Both the position numbers and the translations under genes were made by a program. Source: Pontibacter chinhatensis (GTDB lineage: Bacteria > Bacteroidota > Bacteroidia > Cytophagales > Hymenobacteraceae). From it: a stretch of DNA of 64,000 nt. The notes beneath the pieces were generated by a model. The model saw only the letters and a list, made by a program, of their open reading frames with translations, was not told the DNA's origin and searched no databases. The DNA lies in the NCBI RefSeq assembly GCF_900113285.1, contig NZ_FOOT01000005.1, positions 310,001 through 374,000 of the forward strand. The letters are read 5' to 3'. Of this stretch, positions 8,022-17,706 are shown one piece after another (position 1 is the first letter of the stretch; each line of letters begins with the position of its first letter).

Positions 8022-10723
8022 TTGATGTCTCGGTTAAGGATGGCCCAGGCGGGTAATTCGGCAAAAGGTACCCCAGGTAAGCCATTGGGCATGCCGGCGC
8101 TGCCGCTCGGTATGGTCTGGCTTAATCTTACTGGTAACTGGTAGACTTGTCCCTCGATGGAGAAACTCAGCAGCTGCCCCTCATCCACCTTCATCCGGAT
8201 GGCATCGGTTGAGTTGATGGCAACATACGGTTCCGGTATGCGCTCCCGGATGGAGGGCGATTGGTTGCTGAGTTCTTCGGAGCCAAAGGTGTGGTGCAGC
8301 GGCAGCATGTACAGGTGCCCCTCCAGCGGGACAAACCTCTGCGGCACAGCCGTGGAATAGGATGCGGTGCCGGCAGGTGCTAGCAGTCGCACGCCCGGAT
8401 CGCCGCCCTTCAGATGCCCACCTACTTCTTCCTGGTACTTGTTCGTGGCCTGCTGGTTCGAGTTCCAGCCCGGCGTCCAGAAGAAGGGGATCATGGAGGA
8501 AGGTGGCTGTCCGCGGTAGCCCTCCATAGTATAAGAGAGGGGCGAATCAGGATCTTCGGCAGGCTTGGGCTCGCTTACGTTGAGGTTAGCCAGCATGGAG
8601 GTGCGGCCGCTGAAACGGTGCGGCTCGCGCGGGATGCGCTGTCCGGCAATACGGAAACCGGAAGGTGGTGCCGTTTTTGTGATGCCCTCCAGTTCGGGGT
8701 ATTCTTTGGCGATGGCCTTCACAATATCGTCGTAGCCGTGCCAGCTGCTGATCTCCTCGATGGCCATGATGGTGCCAATCTCCGCCAGCCAATGCCAGCT
8801 TTCCTGTATCTCCTCCGGCACCGGGTGCACCTGGAAAAAGCGCTGTGCCCGCCCTTCGTTATTTACGAGGGTGCCATCCGCCTCAGAGAACGGTGCGGCT
8901 GGTAGAAGTATGTCTGCTTTTTCGGTGGTGGCATTGTGCAGGTGGTCCAGCGCAATCACCTGCTTGCAGCTTTTCAGAAACTGGTCGATGGTAGTGGAGC
9001 CAGCCCTGCGGTACAAGTCATTCTCCAAGATAATCACCGTGTCGGCATAACCGTTCATCACTGCCTCAAAGGCTGATTCCAGTTTATGGCCGCCGAGCAG
9101 CGCTAGGCCCATGCTGTTGCACTCGGGCACCACCAGGCTTATACCGGCGGCTTTCTCCCGGGCTACCAGCGCCTGGACAATGTTGGCGGCGGCTTTCAGC
9201 ACGCGTTCGCTGCCCGAGGAGGTGCCCGAGATGATGAGCGGGTTCTTGGCAGCCATCAGCGCGTCGGCTATCTGCTGCGCCAGTTCCTGCCCCTCCTCCG
9301 AAATGTTCCTCACCTCCGGGGAGTCCGGGTGAATGATGTTGGCGACAGCAAAGCCCAGCCGGGCAATGGTATCCGTGGAGTCGAAGAAGGTTTGGGTAGC
9401 CAGCTCATCGAGCTTGGTAGGCGTGTAATGGGCAATGAACAGCGGCCCTTTCTCCGACTGCACCAGCTCCCGCACCGCCGCATCCTGCCAAACGGGTATC
9501 TTTGCCTGCGATACTTCCTCCAGTATGGGCTTCTGCCGTACCGACTGCCGCACCGCCAGCGCCAGCATGGGAGCAGTGTTGGTGAGGTCCTCGCCAAGTA
9601 TAAATACCGCGTCGGCCTTCTCTACCTCCCGCAAAGAGGGCGTGCGGGCCGGGCCATTCCGAAGTATACTCAGTGACAGGTCCACCAGGTCATGGTCCAC
9701 ATCCGAAACGCCGTGGTAGAAATTATCCTCGCCCACGAGTTTCTTCAGCACATAGTTCGATTCTAGGGAGGCCCGCGGGGAACCGATGCCAATTACGCGG
9801 CCGGCTCTGATGGCAGAGGTAGCCGCTTTCAGGGCCGGGTATTTCTCGGTTGCCTCAGGCAGGCGGCTGCGCACCAAAGGTTTCCGGATGCGGCCGGGGC
9901 TATTGACAAACTCATAACCGAAGCGGCCGCGGTCGCAGAGAAAGTACCCGTTCACCTCGCCGTTATAGCGGTTGGTGATGTTGCGCAAGGTGCCGTACCG
10001 CTCCCCGGCGATGGTGTTACAACCCAAACTGCAGTGGTGGCAAACGGAGGCGGCAGAGGTTAAATCCCATTTGCGGGTATAATGCTGCTTGAGCGTTTTA
10101 TCAGTGAACACTCCGGTGGGGCATACTTCGGCCAGGTTGCCGCTGAACTCGCTCTCCAGTACCCCGTCTTCGGCGCGGCCAAAGTATAAATGGTTGTGGG
10201 CGGCAAACACGTCCAGGTCCTTGCCGCCGGCATAGTCTTTATAGTAGCGCACGCAGCGGTAGCACTGGATGCAGCGGTTCATTTCGTGGTTGAGGAAAGG
10301 GCCCAGGTACTGGTTGCGGTACGTACGCTTCTGGAAACTATACTGCCGGTAGTTATGGCCCGTCATCACGGTCATGTCCTGCAGGTGGCAGGCTCCGCCC
10401 TCGTCGCAGACGGCGCAGTCGTGGGGGTGGTTGGTCATGAGCCAGCCGATGATGTGCGCCCGGAACTCCTTGGCCTCCAGGTCGGCAATCGATATGCGCA
10501 TGCCGTCGCGCACCTGCTCCATACACGACATAAAGAGCTTGCCCTTCGTATCGTTCTCGTCCTTGTATACTTTCACGGCGCATTGGCGACAGGCGCCAAT
10601 GGAGCCCATGGCCGGGTGCCAGCAAAAGTAAGGCAGGTCCTTGCCGAGGGTGAGGCAGGTTTCGAGCAGGTTTTTGCCCGCCTGTACGTCATAGGGATGG
10701 TTATCTATATAGATGGTTGCCAT
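7991..10723 (-). CDS. nuoG: NADH-quinone oxidoreductase subunit G
   Basis: This 910-residue peripheral-arm subunit carries several iron-sulfur clusters. The N-terminal [2Fe-2S] ferredoxin domain has Cys residues in [15 protein letters not shown]. Next come the His-Cys cluster region ([14 protein letters not shown]), a [10 protein letters not shown] motif and a molybdopterin-oxidoreductase-like [4Fe-4S] motif [10 protein letters not shown] near residue 228. The remainder is the catalytically inactive molybdopterin oxidoreductase-like fold. It overlaps nuoF upstream by 19 bases and nuoH downstream by 31 bases. Two AAGTATA copies (9596, 9662) sit in Ile-Leu codon pairs. Confidence 0.95.
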   Translation of the reverse strand: MATIYIDNHPYDVQAGKNLLETCLTLGKDLPYFCWHPAMGSIGACRQCAVKVYKDENDTKGKLFMSCMEQVRDGMRISIADLEAKEFRAHIIGWLMTNHPHDCAVCDEGGACHLQDMTVMTGHNYRQYSFQKRTYRNQYLGPFLNHEMNRCIQCYRCVRYYKDYAGGKDLDVFAAHNHLYFGRAEDGVLESEFSGNLAEVCPTGVFTDKTLKQHYTRKWDLTSAASVCHHCSLGCNTIAGERYGTLRNITNRYNGEVNGYFLCDRGRFGYEFVNSPGRIRKPLVRSRLPEATEKYPALKAATSAIRAGRVIGIGSPRASLESNYVLKKLVGEDNFYHGVSDVDHDLVDLSLSILRNGPARTPSLREVEKADAVFILGEDLTNTAPMLALAVRQSVRQKPILEEVSQAKIPVWQDAAVRELVQSEKGPLFIAHYTPTKLDELATQTFFDSTDTIARLGFAVANIIHPDSPEVRNISEEGQELAQQIADALMAAKNPLIISGTSSGSERVLKAAANIVQALVAREKAAGISLVVPECNSMGLALLGGHKLESAFEAVMNGYADTVIILENDLYRRAGSTTIDQFLKSCKQVIALDHLHNATTEKADILLPAAPFSEADGTLVNNEGRAQRFFQVHPVPEEIQESWHWLAEIGTIMAIEEISSWHGYDDIVKAIAKEYPELEGITKTAPPSGFRIAGQRIPREPHRFSGRTSMLANLNVSEPKPAEDPDSPLSYTMEGYRGQPPSSMIPFFWTPGWNSNQQATNKYQEEVGGHLKGGDPGVRLLAPAGTASYSTAVPQRFVPLEGHLYMLPLHHTFGSEELSNQSPSIRERIPEPYVAINSTDAIRMKVDEGQLLSFSIEGQVYQLPVRLSQTIPSGSAGMPNGLPGVPFAELPAWAILNRDIKWKQQPQTTF

Positions 10724-12006
10724 ACTTTGCTTTTGCTCCAGGGACAGTGGTGTTCGTGAATGTGCCGTTCAAAATCCTCTCTGAAGTATTTCAGAGCGCT
10801 CTGCAGGGGTTCCATGGCGCCGGGCGCGAGGGCGCAGAAGGTGTTGCCGGGGCCAAGGTATTTGGTATGAAAATCAAGCGTGAGCAGGTGTTCGGGTTTG
10901 CCTTCGCCTTTGTCGATGGCCAGAAGAATTTTCTCTACCCAGGGCAAGCCTTCGCGGCAGGGCGTGCAGAAACCGCAGGACTCCTGCGCAAAAAAGTGCT
11001 GCAGGTTCAGCGTAAAACCCACCGGGCAGGTCTGGTCGTCAAGTATAATCATCGTGCCCGTGCCCATGCGGCTGCCGGCCGCTTGAATGGAAGGATAATC
11101 CATGGGCAGGTCCAGGTGCTCTTCTACCAGAAAATCGGTGGAGGCGCCGCCGGGCAAGAGGCCGCGGAACAGGTAGCCATCCTGCATGCCGCCGGCATGC
11201 TCTTCGAGTATCTCCCGGATGGTGGTGCCCATCGGTAATTCCCAGCAGCCGGGCTTTTTCACGCGGCCGCTCACACCGTAAAGTTTGGTGCCGGCATCCT
11301 CTGTCAGGCCCAGCTTTTTAAACCACTCGGCCCCGTTGTTGATGATGTGGGGCAGGTTGCAGAGCGTCTCCACATTATTGACGATGGTCGGTTTCCCAAA
11401 CAAGCCACTGACCTGTGGGAAAGGAGGTTTAGCCCGTGGATTAGCCCGCTTACCTTCCAGGGCATTGAGCAGGGCGGTTTCCTCGCCGCACATGTAGCGG
11501 CCCACGCCCGTGTGCAGGTGCATCTCTAAATTAAAGCCGGAACCCAGTATGTTTTTGCCCAGATAACCCGCGGCGTACGCTTCCTGTATGGCCTGGGTGA
11601 TTTCCCGGGCGGCCACTTTATAAGCCCAGCGCAGAAACACATAACTTATACTTGCCTCGATGGCGTAGGCGGCCACAATCATACCTTCGATGAGCTGGTG
11701 CGGGTTGCCCTCCAGCAGCAGGCGGTCCTTGAAGGTGCCGGGCTCCATCTCGTCGGCGTTGGCCACCAGGTACTTGGGCTGTGCCGCCTCAGGCCCCATG
11801 GGCACAAAGCTCCACTTCAGGCCCGTGTTAAAGCCGGCTCCGCCACGGCCGCGCAGGTTCGAGTCTTTCACCAGCGTCTGCACCTCCTGGGGTGCCATTT
11901 CTTTGAGGACTTTGCGCACAGAGGCATAGCCGCCTACTTGCTCATACTCTTTCAGGTTGAGTGGTTTGCGGCCGGGGACAATGTGTTGGGTCAGGGGCTT
12001 CTCCAT
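10705..12006 (-). CDS. nuoF: NADH-quinone oxidoreductase subunit F
   Basis: This 433-residue subunit is the NADH- and FMN-binding entry point of complex I in the cytoplasmic arm. Family signatures are the glycine-rich GRGGAGFNTGLKW loop near residue 52 (flavin/NADH site), the GEETALLNALEGKR segment and the C-terminal [4Fe-4S] motif ESCGFCTPCREG. The length is normal. It follows nuoE by 17 bases and overlaps nuoG. Confidence 0.96.
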   Translation of the reverse strand: MEKPLTQHIVPGRKPLNLKEYEQVGGYASVRKVLKEMAPQEVQTLVKDSNLRGRGGAGFNTGLKWSFVPMGPEAAQPKYLVANADEMEPGTFKDRLLLEGNPHQLIEGMIVAAYAIEASISYVFLRWAYKVAAREITQAIQEAYAAGYLGKNILGSGFNLEMHLHTGVGRYMCGEETALLNALEGKRANPRAKPPFPQVSGLFGKPTIVNNVETLCNLPHIINNGAEWFKKLGLTEDAGTKLYGVSGRVKKPGCWELPMGTTIREILEEHAGGMQDGYLFRGLLPGGASTDFLVEEHLDLPMDYPSIQAAGSRMGTGTMIILDDQTCPVGFTLNLQHFFAQESCGFCTPCREGLPWVEKILLAIDKGEGKPEHLLTLDFHTKYLGPGNTFCALAPGAMEPLQSALKYFREDFERHIHEHHCPWSKSKVWQPSI

Positions 12007-12023
12007 AGGTGCCCGCTTTGGTT

Positions 12024-12488
12024 TTAGGTATACTTGCTCAGGATCTCATCCAGTTGGTCCACCGTCAGGTTACGGTACAGGTCGTTGTCAATCATAAGGG
12101 CGGGGGCACAGTCGCAGGTGCCAAGGCAGCAGTTGGGAAGCAGGGTAAAGCGGCCGTCTGCTGTAGTCTGGCCGTATTGTATGCTCAGTTTGTTGAAAAG
12201 CTGTTCTTTGATGTCCTCATAGCCCATCACGTAGCAGCTGATGCTGTCGCAGAGAAGGATCACATGCCGCCCCACAGGCCTGCGGAAGATCAGGTTGTAG
12301 AAGGTGGCCACGCTGTCGAGCTCTGCCGTGGACATGCCCACATACTCGGCCACATCCTTCAGGCTCTCATCCGACACCCAGCCCTCCCTTTGCTGCACGA
12401 TCTTGAGCGCCTCGATGCAGGCGTTCTTGGGCGAAGGCACCAGGCTAATCTCGTGGTCAATTTGATGTTTTTCCTCTGCAGTCAGCAT
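12024..12488 (-). CDS. nuoE: NADH-quinone oxidoreductase subunit E
   Basis: This 154-residue thioredoxin-like [2Fe-2S] subunit of complex I pairs with NuoF. The four cluster cysteines are visible in CDSISC and in the LPNCCLGTCDCAP segment. The N-terminal helical part contains the usual QQREGWVSDESLKDVAEYVGM motif. It is the first gene after the inserted alpha/beta hydrolase (21-base gap) and is followed closely by nuoF. Confidence 0.95.
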   Translation of the reverse strand: MLTAEEKHQIDHEISLVPSPKNACIEALKIVQQREGWVSDESLKDVAEYVGMSTAELDSVATFYNLIFRRPVGRHVILLCDSISCYVMGYEDIKEQLFNKLSIQYGQTTADGRFTLLPNCCLGTCDCAPALMIDNDLYRNLTVDQLDEILSKYT

Positions 12489-12509
12489 ATTAAACTTATG
12501 TTTTAGCCT

Positions 12510-13373
12510 CTAATTTTCATGCTTTTGTATAAACTGAAGTACCGCTGCGTTAAACTCCTGCGGATTATCCATTTCCATCTCATGCGATGCATGGGAAAGT
12601 ATGACACGCTCTTTATTAGGCAGGCACTTCTCCAGTTCTTCGGTAATCAGAATTAAAAACCTCGGGCTGCTGTCGCCGGTGATCAATAAAGTGGGTGCCT
12701 CTACTTTCTGTAGGTCGGGGCGGGTGAGGAAGGGCCAAAACAGAAAAATGATTTTAGGGCAAACGATCCCCTTCAGCTCCTGTAAATTTTCCATGATTTG
12801 CCGCTGCACCTCAGGCGGCATGGTGTCATAAAAATTGGATTTGCCCATCACGCCATCCAGGAATATTTTCACTGCCTCTAAATCGTTTCCATGTTCAAAT
12901 GCCTGTGCGGCAGGAAGAGCAGTGTTTGTCTCAAGCTCAAAAAGGAGAGCGTTCCCTTCTTCTGTATTGGTGAGCAAAGGCATTACCGGCGGTTCGCCGA
13001 GGCAAAGGCTTTTAACAAGTTCCGGATGCTCCAGCGCAGTCAGTAGAGAAGTATAGGCACCGTACGAATGCCCTACCAGGTGAACCGGGCCCAGATCCAG
13101 CTGCTGAATAAGCGCGGCCAGATCCCTGGCATGTGGCACGACAGTATAGCCAACTGCATCATCCGCATCTTTGGCCGGATAAGCGTAGCGTCTGCTATAG
13201 GCAATCACACGGTACTGCTGCGCAAAAGCTTCCAGTTGCCCTTCCCACATCCGGTAATCGCTTAAGCCGCCATGAACCAGCACCATAGGTTCTCCCTTGC
13301 CCTGCTCTGTGTAGTACAGGGTTGTGCCGTTTACACTAACTGTTTTAAGCTCCGTGGATGTTACTTCTTCCAT
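12510..13373 (-). CDS. Alpha/beta-fold hydrolase within the nuo operon
   Basis: This 287-residue soluble alpha/beta hydrolase has an oxyanion-hole HGG motif (~residues 34-36) and a nucleophile elbow GHSYG with Ser103. It also has a likely acid in TGDSSP and a likely catalytic His in the SHASHEM segment. No signal peptide is seen, so it is probably cytoplasmic. It lies in the same orientation between nuoCD and nuoE with short spacers (86 and 21 bases) and should be co-transcribed. It is not a complex I subunit, and the substrate cannot be read from the sequence. It could be a hitchhiking gene or a metabolic enzyme. Confidence 0.85.
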   Translation of the reverse strand: MEEVTSTELKTVSVNGTTLYYTEQGKGEPMVLVHGGLSDYRMWEGQLEAFAQQYRVIAYSRRYAYPAKDADDAVGYTVVPHARDLAALIQQLDLGPVHLVGHSYGAYTSLLTALEHPELVKSLCLGEPPVMPLLTNTEEGNALLFELETNTALPAAQAFEHGNDLEAVKIFLDGVMGKSNFYDTMPPEVQRQIMENLQELKGIVCPKIIFLFWPFLTRPDLQKVEAPTLLITGDSSPRFLILITEELEKCLPNKERVILSHASHEMEMDNPQEFNAAVLQFIQKHEN

Positions 13374-13459
13374 TTAACAAACTGTTTAATAGCTGAACTT
13401 TATGACCAATTAATCACAATTCTTAACACCTCAACTCTCTAAGTCTCTAACTCCCAAAC

Positions 13460-15208
13460 TCACCTGTCTATGTCTGCCAGCACATAATCCATCGCGCCAA
13501 GTATAGACAGCAGGTCTGCCACGGTATAGCCTTTGGTAATGTAAGGCAGCATCTGCATGTGCGGGAAGGAGGGCGTGCGAATGCGCAGGCGGTAGGGCGA
13601 AGTGTTGCCGTCGCTGGTTACGTAGTAACCGTTGGCCCCTTTCGTTGCTTCGATGCAGCTCATCGCTTCCCCTACGGGCATCACAGGTCCCCAACTCACC
13701 CCCAGGAAGTGTGTGATCAGGGTTTCTATATCGTGCATGGTGTGTTTCTTGATGGGCGGTGTGGTGAGCGGGTGGTCGGACTTGTAAGGACCTTCGGGCA
13801 TGTTTTTGAGGCATTGCTCGATTATGCGCAGGCTCTGGCGCATCTCAGCCACGCGTACCACGGCGCGGTCGTAACAGTCGCCGTTGGCGGCGGTGGGCAC
13901 CTCAAAGTCGAACATTTCGTAGCCGGAGTAAGGCTGCTTTTTGCGGAAGTCCCACTCCATGCCGCAAGCGCGGAGGTTCGGGCCAGTCACGCCCCATTCT
14001 ATGGCCTCATCCAGCGTGAAAATGCCAATGCCTTTGGTGCGCGCCTTGAACAGGCTGTTTTTCATCACCATGCCATCATACTCCTTCAATCGTTTCGGGA
14101 AGTAGTTGACAAAATTCTGCACGAGCGTTTCCCAGCCTTTGGGCAGGTCCTGCGCCACGCCGCCAATGCGGAACCAGTTGGGGTGCATGCGTCCGCCGGT
14201 TATCGCCTCCACAATGTCGAACACTTTTTCACGGTCGGTGAACATGTAGAACACCGGTGAGAGCTGGCCTACGTCCTGGGCAAAAGTGCCGTACCACACC
14301 AAATGGCTGGCAATGCGGAAAAGCTCGCACAGCATCACACGGATGACCTTCACGCGGTCCGGCACCTGGATGCCGGCCAGTTTTTCCACGGCCATCAAAT
14401 AGGCGAGGTTATTCATGGTGCCGCCCAGGTAGTCCACACGGTCGGTGTAGGGTAGGTAGGTGTGCCACGACTGCCGTTCTGCCATTTTCTCCTGCCCCCG
14501 GTGGTGGAAACCTATATCCGGAATTGCATCCACGATGTCCTCGCCATCCAGCTGCAGCACAATGCGCAGAACGCCGTGCGTGCCGGGGTGCTGCGGACCA
14601 ATATTGAGGAACATGAAATCGCTGTCTTCGCTTTGGCGTTGCAGGCCCCATTCCTCGGGCTTAAACTGCAGGGCGGCCTGCTCCAGGTCCATCTTGTCGT
14701 CGTACAGGGCAAAAGGACCCATTTCGGTGGCGCGGGCCGGGTGCTCCTTGCGCAGCGGGTGGCCTACCCAGGTACGCGGCATCAGGATGCGGTACAGGTG
14801 CGGGTGCCCCGAGAAGCGGATGCCGAACATATCGTATACTTCGCGCTCGTACCAGTTAGCGTTGGCCCAGAGGCTGCTTATACTTGGCACGGTTGGGAAC
14901 TCGTCGCGGTAGCCTACTTTGAGCCGGATAAAGCTGTTGCGCTCGAAAGAGAGCAGGTGGTAAATGATGGTGAAGGCGTAGGGAATATGGCCGTTATCGG
15001 GTTTGCGGGTGCGCTCGTCAATGGCCGTCAGGTCGTAGAGCATGCGGAAGGGCTGTGGGATTTCCTTCTTCAGGTATGTCAGCACCTCCACAATTCTGCC
15101 ATGAGGCATCCAGAGGGTGAGGACCTCGTCCTTCGTCGTTTGTTGGGTGAACGTATCTTCCCCGAACCGCGACTGTAGTTGCGCTACTATGCTGTTCCCG
15201 TTTTCCAT
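13460..15208 (-). CDS. nuoCD: NADH-quinone oxidoreductase subunit C/D fusion
   Basis: This 582-residue fusion joins NuoC (30 kDa-like, residues ~1-175) to NuoD (49 kDa-like, residues ~195-582). The NuoC part has the [11 protein letters not shown] and [19 protein letters not shown] signatures. The NuoD part has [12 protein letters not shown], the quinone-chamber [10 protein letters not shown] motif and the C-terminal [13 protein letters not shown]. The frame is continuous across the junction with an ordinary linker, so this is a true fusion like the enterobacterial one rather than a sequencing artefact. It docks the peripheral arm onto the membrane arm near the quinone site. Confidence 0.95.
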   Translation of the reverse strand: MENGNSIVAQLQSRFGEDTFTQQTTKDEVLTLWMPHGRIVEVLTYLKKEIPQPFRMLYDLTAIDERTRKPDNGHIPYAFTIIYHLLSFERNSFIRLKVGYRDEFPTVPSISSLWANANWYEREVYDMFGIRFSGHPHLYRILMPRTWVGHPLRKEHPARATEMGPFALYDDKMDLEQAALQFKPEEWGLQRQSEDSDFMFLNIGPQHPGTHGVLRIVLQLDGEDIVDAIPDIGFHHRGQEKMAERQSWHTYLPYTDRVDYLGGTMNNLAYLMAVEKLAGIQVPDRVKVIRVMLCELFRIASHLVWYGTFAQDVGQLSPVFYMFTDREKVFDIVEAITGGRMHPNWFRIGGVAQDLPKGWETLVQNFVNYFPKRLKEYDGMVMKNSLFKARTKGIGIFTLDEAIEWGVTGPNLRACGMEWDFRKKQPYSGYEMFDFEVPTAANGDCYDRAVVRVAEMRQSLRIIEQCLKNMPEGPYKSDHPLTTPPIKKHTMHDIETLITHFLGVSWGPVMPVGEAMSCIEATKGANGYYVTSDGNTSPYRLRIRTPSFPHMQMLPYITKGYTVADLLSILGAMDYVLADIDR

Positions 15209-15402
15209 GGGTGAATCTGAAAAAAAGCCCTTGATGCTACGCTACTTCATGCTATACTTTCTGTAGTTGATTATTTATGATAAGTAAATTGCTTTCTATT
15301 CTTTAATGGGTAAAGGAGTCCTATACTTAGAAGGGGAGTAGGTATACTTTAGCTTGTGTTCTTTAAATCCCAAACTCTCTAACTCCTCAACTCTCAAGCT
15401 CC

Positions 15403-16041
15403 CTATACTTCATCCGGCGAACGGAACTCCGTCATTTTCGACCTGGCTTCCTGCCGCCTTTCCTTCACGTCTATTTTATTCGGTCTAATGATGCCCTGTT
15501 CACCGATTGTCCAACTGAGGGGACGTCTTTCCTTGCCCACAGATTCAGCCAGAAGTATAAGCCCTTCCATAAAAGCATCAGGCCGGGGAGGACAGCCGGG
15601 CACGTAGACATCCACGGGCAGGAATTTATCCACCCCCTGCACCACACTGTAAATATCGAACATCCCCCCGGAGTTGGCGCAGCTGCCCATCGAGATGACC
15701 CAGCGCGGCTCCATCATCTGCTCGTGCAGCCGCTTGATGATGGGGGCCATTTTAATGAAGACCGTTCCGGCGATGATCATCACGTCGGCCTCTCGCGGCG
15801 TTCCGCGTATTACCTCGGCTCCGAATCGGGCCAAATCATACTTGGGCGTCATGCTGGTGGCCATCTCCACAAAACAGCAGCTCAACCCGAAGTGGAATGG
15901 CCACATCGAGTTTTTCCGGCCCCAGGCAATCAGGTCCTGCAGGGTGGTGAGCATGATGCTTTGCTGCACCGTTTCCTCGTAGGAGCTGGTGCCGCTTGTG
16001 GCCTTTACAGGATCATCGGGTTTGCTAAGCCACCATTTCAT
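15403..16041 (-). CDS. nuoB: NADH-quinone oxidoreductase subunit B
   Basis: This 212-residue subunit carries cluster N2, the last [4Fe-4S] cluster before quinone. The tandem cysteines in [12 protein letters not shown] and the further cysteines in [10 protein letters not shown] and VPGCPPRPD are all present. The C-terminal ~45 residues are a basic/acidic extension beyond the conserved core. A 194-base spacer with four TATACTT copies separates it from nuoCD. Confidence 0.96.
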   Translation of the reverse strand: MKWWLSKPDDPVKATSGTSSYEETVQQSIMLTTLQDLIAWGRKNSMWPFHFGLSCCFVEMATSMTPKYDLARFGAEVIRGTPREADVMIIAGTVFIKMAPIIKRLHEQMMEPRWVISMGSCANSGGMFDIYSVVQGVDKFLPVDVYVPGCPPRPDAFMEGLILLAESVGKERRPLSWTIGEQGIIRPNKIDVKERRQEARSKMTEFRSPDEV

Positions 16042-16124
16042 AGGCGGTATGGTTAAAGGTTATTCATTCGGACAAAGTATAACCAGTGGTATTTTGTCCT
16101 TTTTCAAATCATCTTTTTAAGGGC

Positions 16125-16550
16125 TCAGGCTACTGGCTTCTGCATGATGCGCTTATAAGCCGCCAGAATCTTACTGCCGTCCGGGCCAAAGTCCAGGGCG
16201 CCGTTGCGCCACTCGTATACCAGCACCACCACCAGCATCACGATGAACACCGCCACGCCGGCATAACCATACCAGCCCAACTCCCTGAAAGCAATCGCCC
16301 ACGAAAGTATAAATACTACCTCCACATCGAAGATCACGAAAAGCATGGCCACCAGGTAAAACTGTGAGGAGAAGCGCATGCGGGCGCCCCCTGCACTTAC
16401 AATGCCGCCTTCGTAGGGCTCGCCGGTGGCGCGCTCCTTATGCCGTTGCCCCAGCACATAGGAGAGGCCAAGTATAAGCCCCACCAGGCTGAGCACAATA
16501 GCACCGTAGACCACCATGGGCCATAACAAGGTTGTTTCTGCTGTTTCCAA
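16125..16550 (-). CDS. nuoA: NADH-quinone oxidoreductase subunit A
   Basis: This 141-residue membrane subunit of complex I has three helices. The conserved motif PYEGGIVSAGGARMRFSSQF and the acidic helix VIFDVEVVFILSWA are both visible. It is the first structural gene of the complex I series, 55 bases downstream of the CBS-domain gene and 83 bases upstream of nuoB. Two AAGTATA copies lie inside it, each encoding Ile-Leu as ATA CTT. Confidence 0.95.
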   Translation of the reverse strand: METAETTLLWPMVVYGAIVLSLVGLILGLSYVLGQRHKERATGEPYEGGIVSAGGARMRFSSQFYLVAMLFVIFDVEVVFILSWAIAFRELGWYGYAGVAVFIVMLVVVLVYEWRNGALDFGPDGSKILAAYKRIMQKPVA

Positions 16551-16605
16551 AGTGTATCGCCTCCTGCGATTATGGTTTTGCGACTGGCAGTCCAGCCGAC
16601 ATCAG

Positions 16606-17037
16606 TTAAGTTCCTGTTATATAGTGCTCGAGGTTGTCGATGATGAATTTCTGCTCCTCGATAATGTATTTCACTATATCTCCAATCGAAACGAGCCCCA
16701 CCAGCTTATTGCCCTCCATCACCGGAAGGTGCCGGATATACTTCTGGGTCATTAGCTTCATGCAGTTTTCTACTGTGTCGTCAGGTGTTACGGAGGCGGG
16801 ATGTTCGCTCATAATTTCCCGTACAAGGGTTTGTCTGGAGGCTTTTCCTTTGAGAATTACCTTACGGGCATAGTCCCGCTCTGTGAAAATACCCACGAAG
16901 CGCCCCTCATTCACTACCAACAAGGCCCCTACATCCTGCGCAACCATTTGTTCAAGTGCTTGATATACAGTTGCGTCTGGGTTGATTGAAAGAACATCGT
17001 GTCCTTTCTTTTGCAGAATATGTCGTACGGTACCCAT
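16606..17037 (-). CDS. CBS-domain pair protein
   Basis: This 143-residue cytoplasmic protein is made of two CBS domains (~residues 10-65 and ~75-130), a module that usually senses adenine nucleotides. The motifs VGALLVVNEGRFVGIFTERDYA and RHLPVMEGNKLVGLVSIGDIV are the two conserved halves. No catalytic domain is attached, so it probably acts as a regulator. It is the promoter-proximal gene, 55 bases before nuoA, so a link to energy status is plausible but inferred. The start is supported by a strong Shine-Dalgarno sequence. Confidence 0.88.
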   Translation of the reverse strand: MGTVRHILQKKGHDVLSINPDATVYQALEQMVAQDVGALLVVNEGRFVGIFTERDYARKVILKGKASRQTLVREIMSEHPASVTPDDTVENCMKLMTQKYIRHLPVMEGNKLVGLVSIGDIVKYIIEEQKFIIDNLEHYITGT

Positions 17038-17042
17038 AATTA

Positions 17043-17048
17043 CCTCCT
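17043..17048 (-). promoter_or_regulatory. Strong Shine-Dalgarno for the CBS gene
   Basis: AGGAGG on the minus strand stands five bases (TAATT) before the ATG at 17037. Full Shine-Dalgarno matches are uncommon in Bacteroidota. The match fixes the start codon and suggests efficient translation of the first gene in the complex I transcript. Confidence 0.75.
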
Positions 17049-17265
17049 TTTGGCCCTATGTAGGGGTAGAAAATGAATAATATAATGGTGCTATACGATT
17101 ATTTAAAGTTATAGATGTAAATAATATATAATATTTGTGAAAAATATTTGAAATATTTGTAAAAAGGATAGTTTTTGAAATTTTACACTATAAAATTTGA
17201 TGATTGCCCATATTTATATTCTGTTTACAGTATAACTTCTCAAATATATTTCGTATATTGGGTCT

Positions 17266-17382
17266 ATGGAAACATTGATTATAGGTTTGGTTCTGGCCCT
17301 ATATGGAGTGGCATACTTCATCTACTACTGCTATGGTAAACAGCAGCGTCCACCACGCAAGCGTTTCGACCATTACTGGTAG
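17266..17382 (+). CDS. Small membrane peptide (38 residues)
   Basis: This short ORF runs from ATG at 17266 to TAG at 17380-17382. It encodes one hydrophobic segment (roughly residues 4-22, ending in a Tyr-rich stretch), followed by a basic, proline-containing tail with QQRPPRKRF and ending DHYW. This is a typical single-pass small membrane protein layout. It lies divergently from the CBS/nuo operon and about 107 bases before a strong hairpin terminator, which supports it as a separate transcript. The family is not recognised, and conservation cannot be tested here. Confidence 0.5.
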   Translation: METLIIGLVLALYGVAYFIYYCYGKQQRPPRKRFDHYW

Positions 17383-17706
17383 TTGAAGTATAGTGCACGC
17401 TATATAAGTGGTGCCCATTGTTGGGTGTAGCTGATCTCCTGTGAGGTTGGCTAATTGCACGTGCCTGTAATTGCAACCAGACCTATGTAAAAGCCGCCGG
17501 TTCTTTGCAAACGGCGGCTTTTATTTTTGCTGCTGTAGAAGTTAGCTGTGATATCTATGGGAGGTATACTTACTTTCTCATACTCTCATGTGTTTGTTAT
17601 CATACTACAAAGTATAGATGATTTAAAGTATTATATGGAACCTTTTCTTTATACTTTTATACTTGGAAACGTAGCAGCATAACAATAGGCGTTAATGACC
17701 TCTTGT
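17383..17706. other. Non-coding spacer with terminator and motif cluster
   Basis: No gene is seen here. The spacer contains the hairpin at 17489-17522 and a cluster of five heptamer copies: AAGTATA at 17386 and 17610, and TATACTT at 17565, 17650 and 17658. It separates the small plus-strand ORF from the 3' end of the minus-strand sugar-phosphate transferase. Confidence 0.6.
17489..17527 (+). terminator. Intrinsic terminator-like hairpin, probably bidirectional
   Basis: The perfect arms AAAAGCCGCCG (17489-17499) and CGGCGGCTTTT (17512-17522) flank a 12-base loop. The run continues TTTTATTTTTG on the plus strand, and the A-run at the left arm gives a U-tract on the minus strand. It can serve the 38-residue ORF from the left and the exopolysaccharide transferase from the right. 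Confidence 0.85.

Noticed and set aside
7362..8144. Long plus-strand ORF of 260 codons opposite nuoH/nuoG
   Set aside because: It is rich in His, Gln and Arg with no recognisable motif, and lies entirely antisense to well-supported complex I genes. It is a composition shadow of GC-rich codons.
13460..15208. nuoCD considered as a frameshift or assembly fusion
   Set aside because: The frame is continuous with an ordinary linker, and the same fusion is known in other bacteria.
17040..17265. AT-rich region considered as a replication origin
   Set aside because: No cluster of DnaA-box-like sequences was seen, and the region is adequately explained as a divergent promoter spacer.
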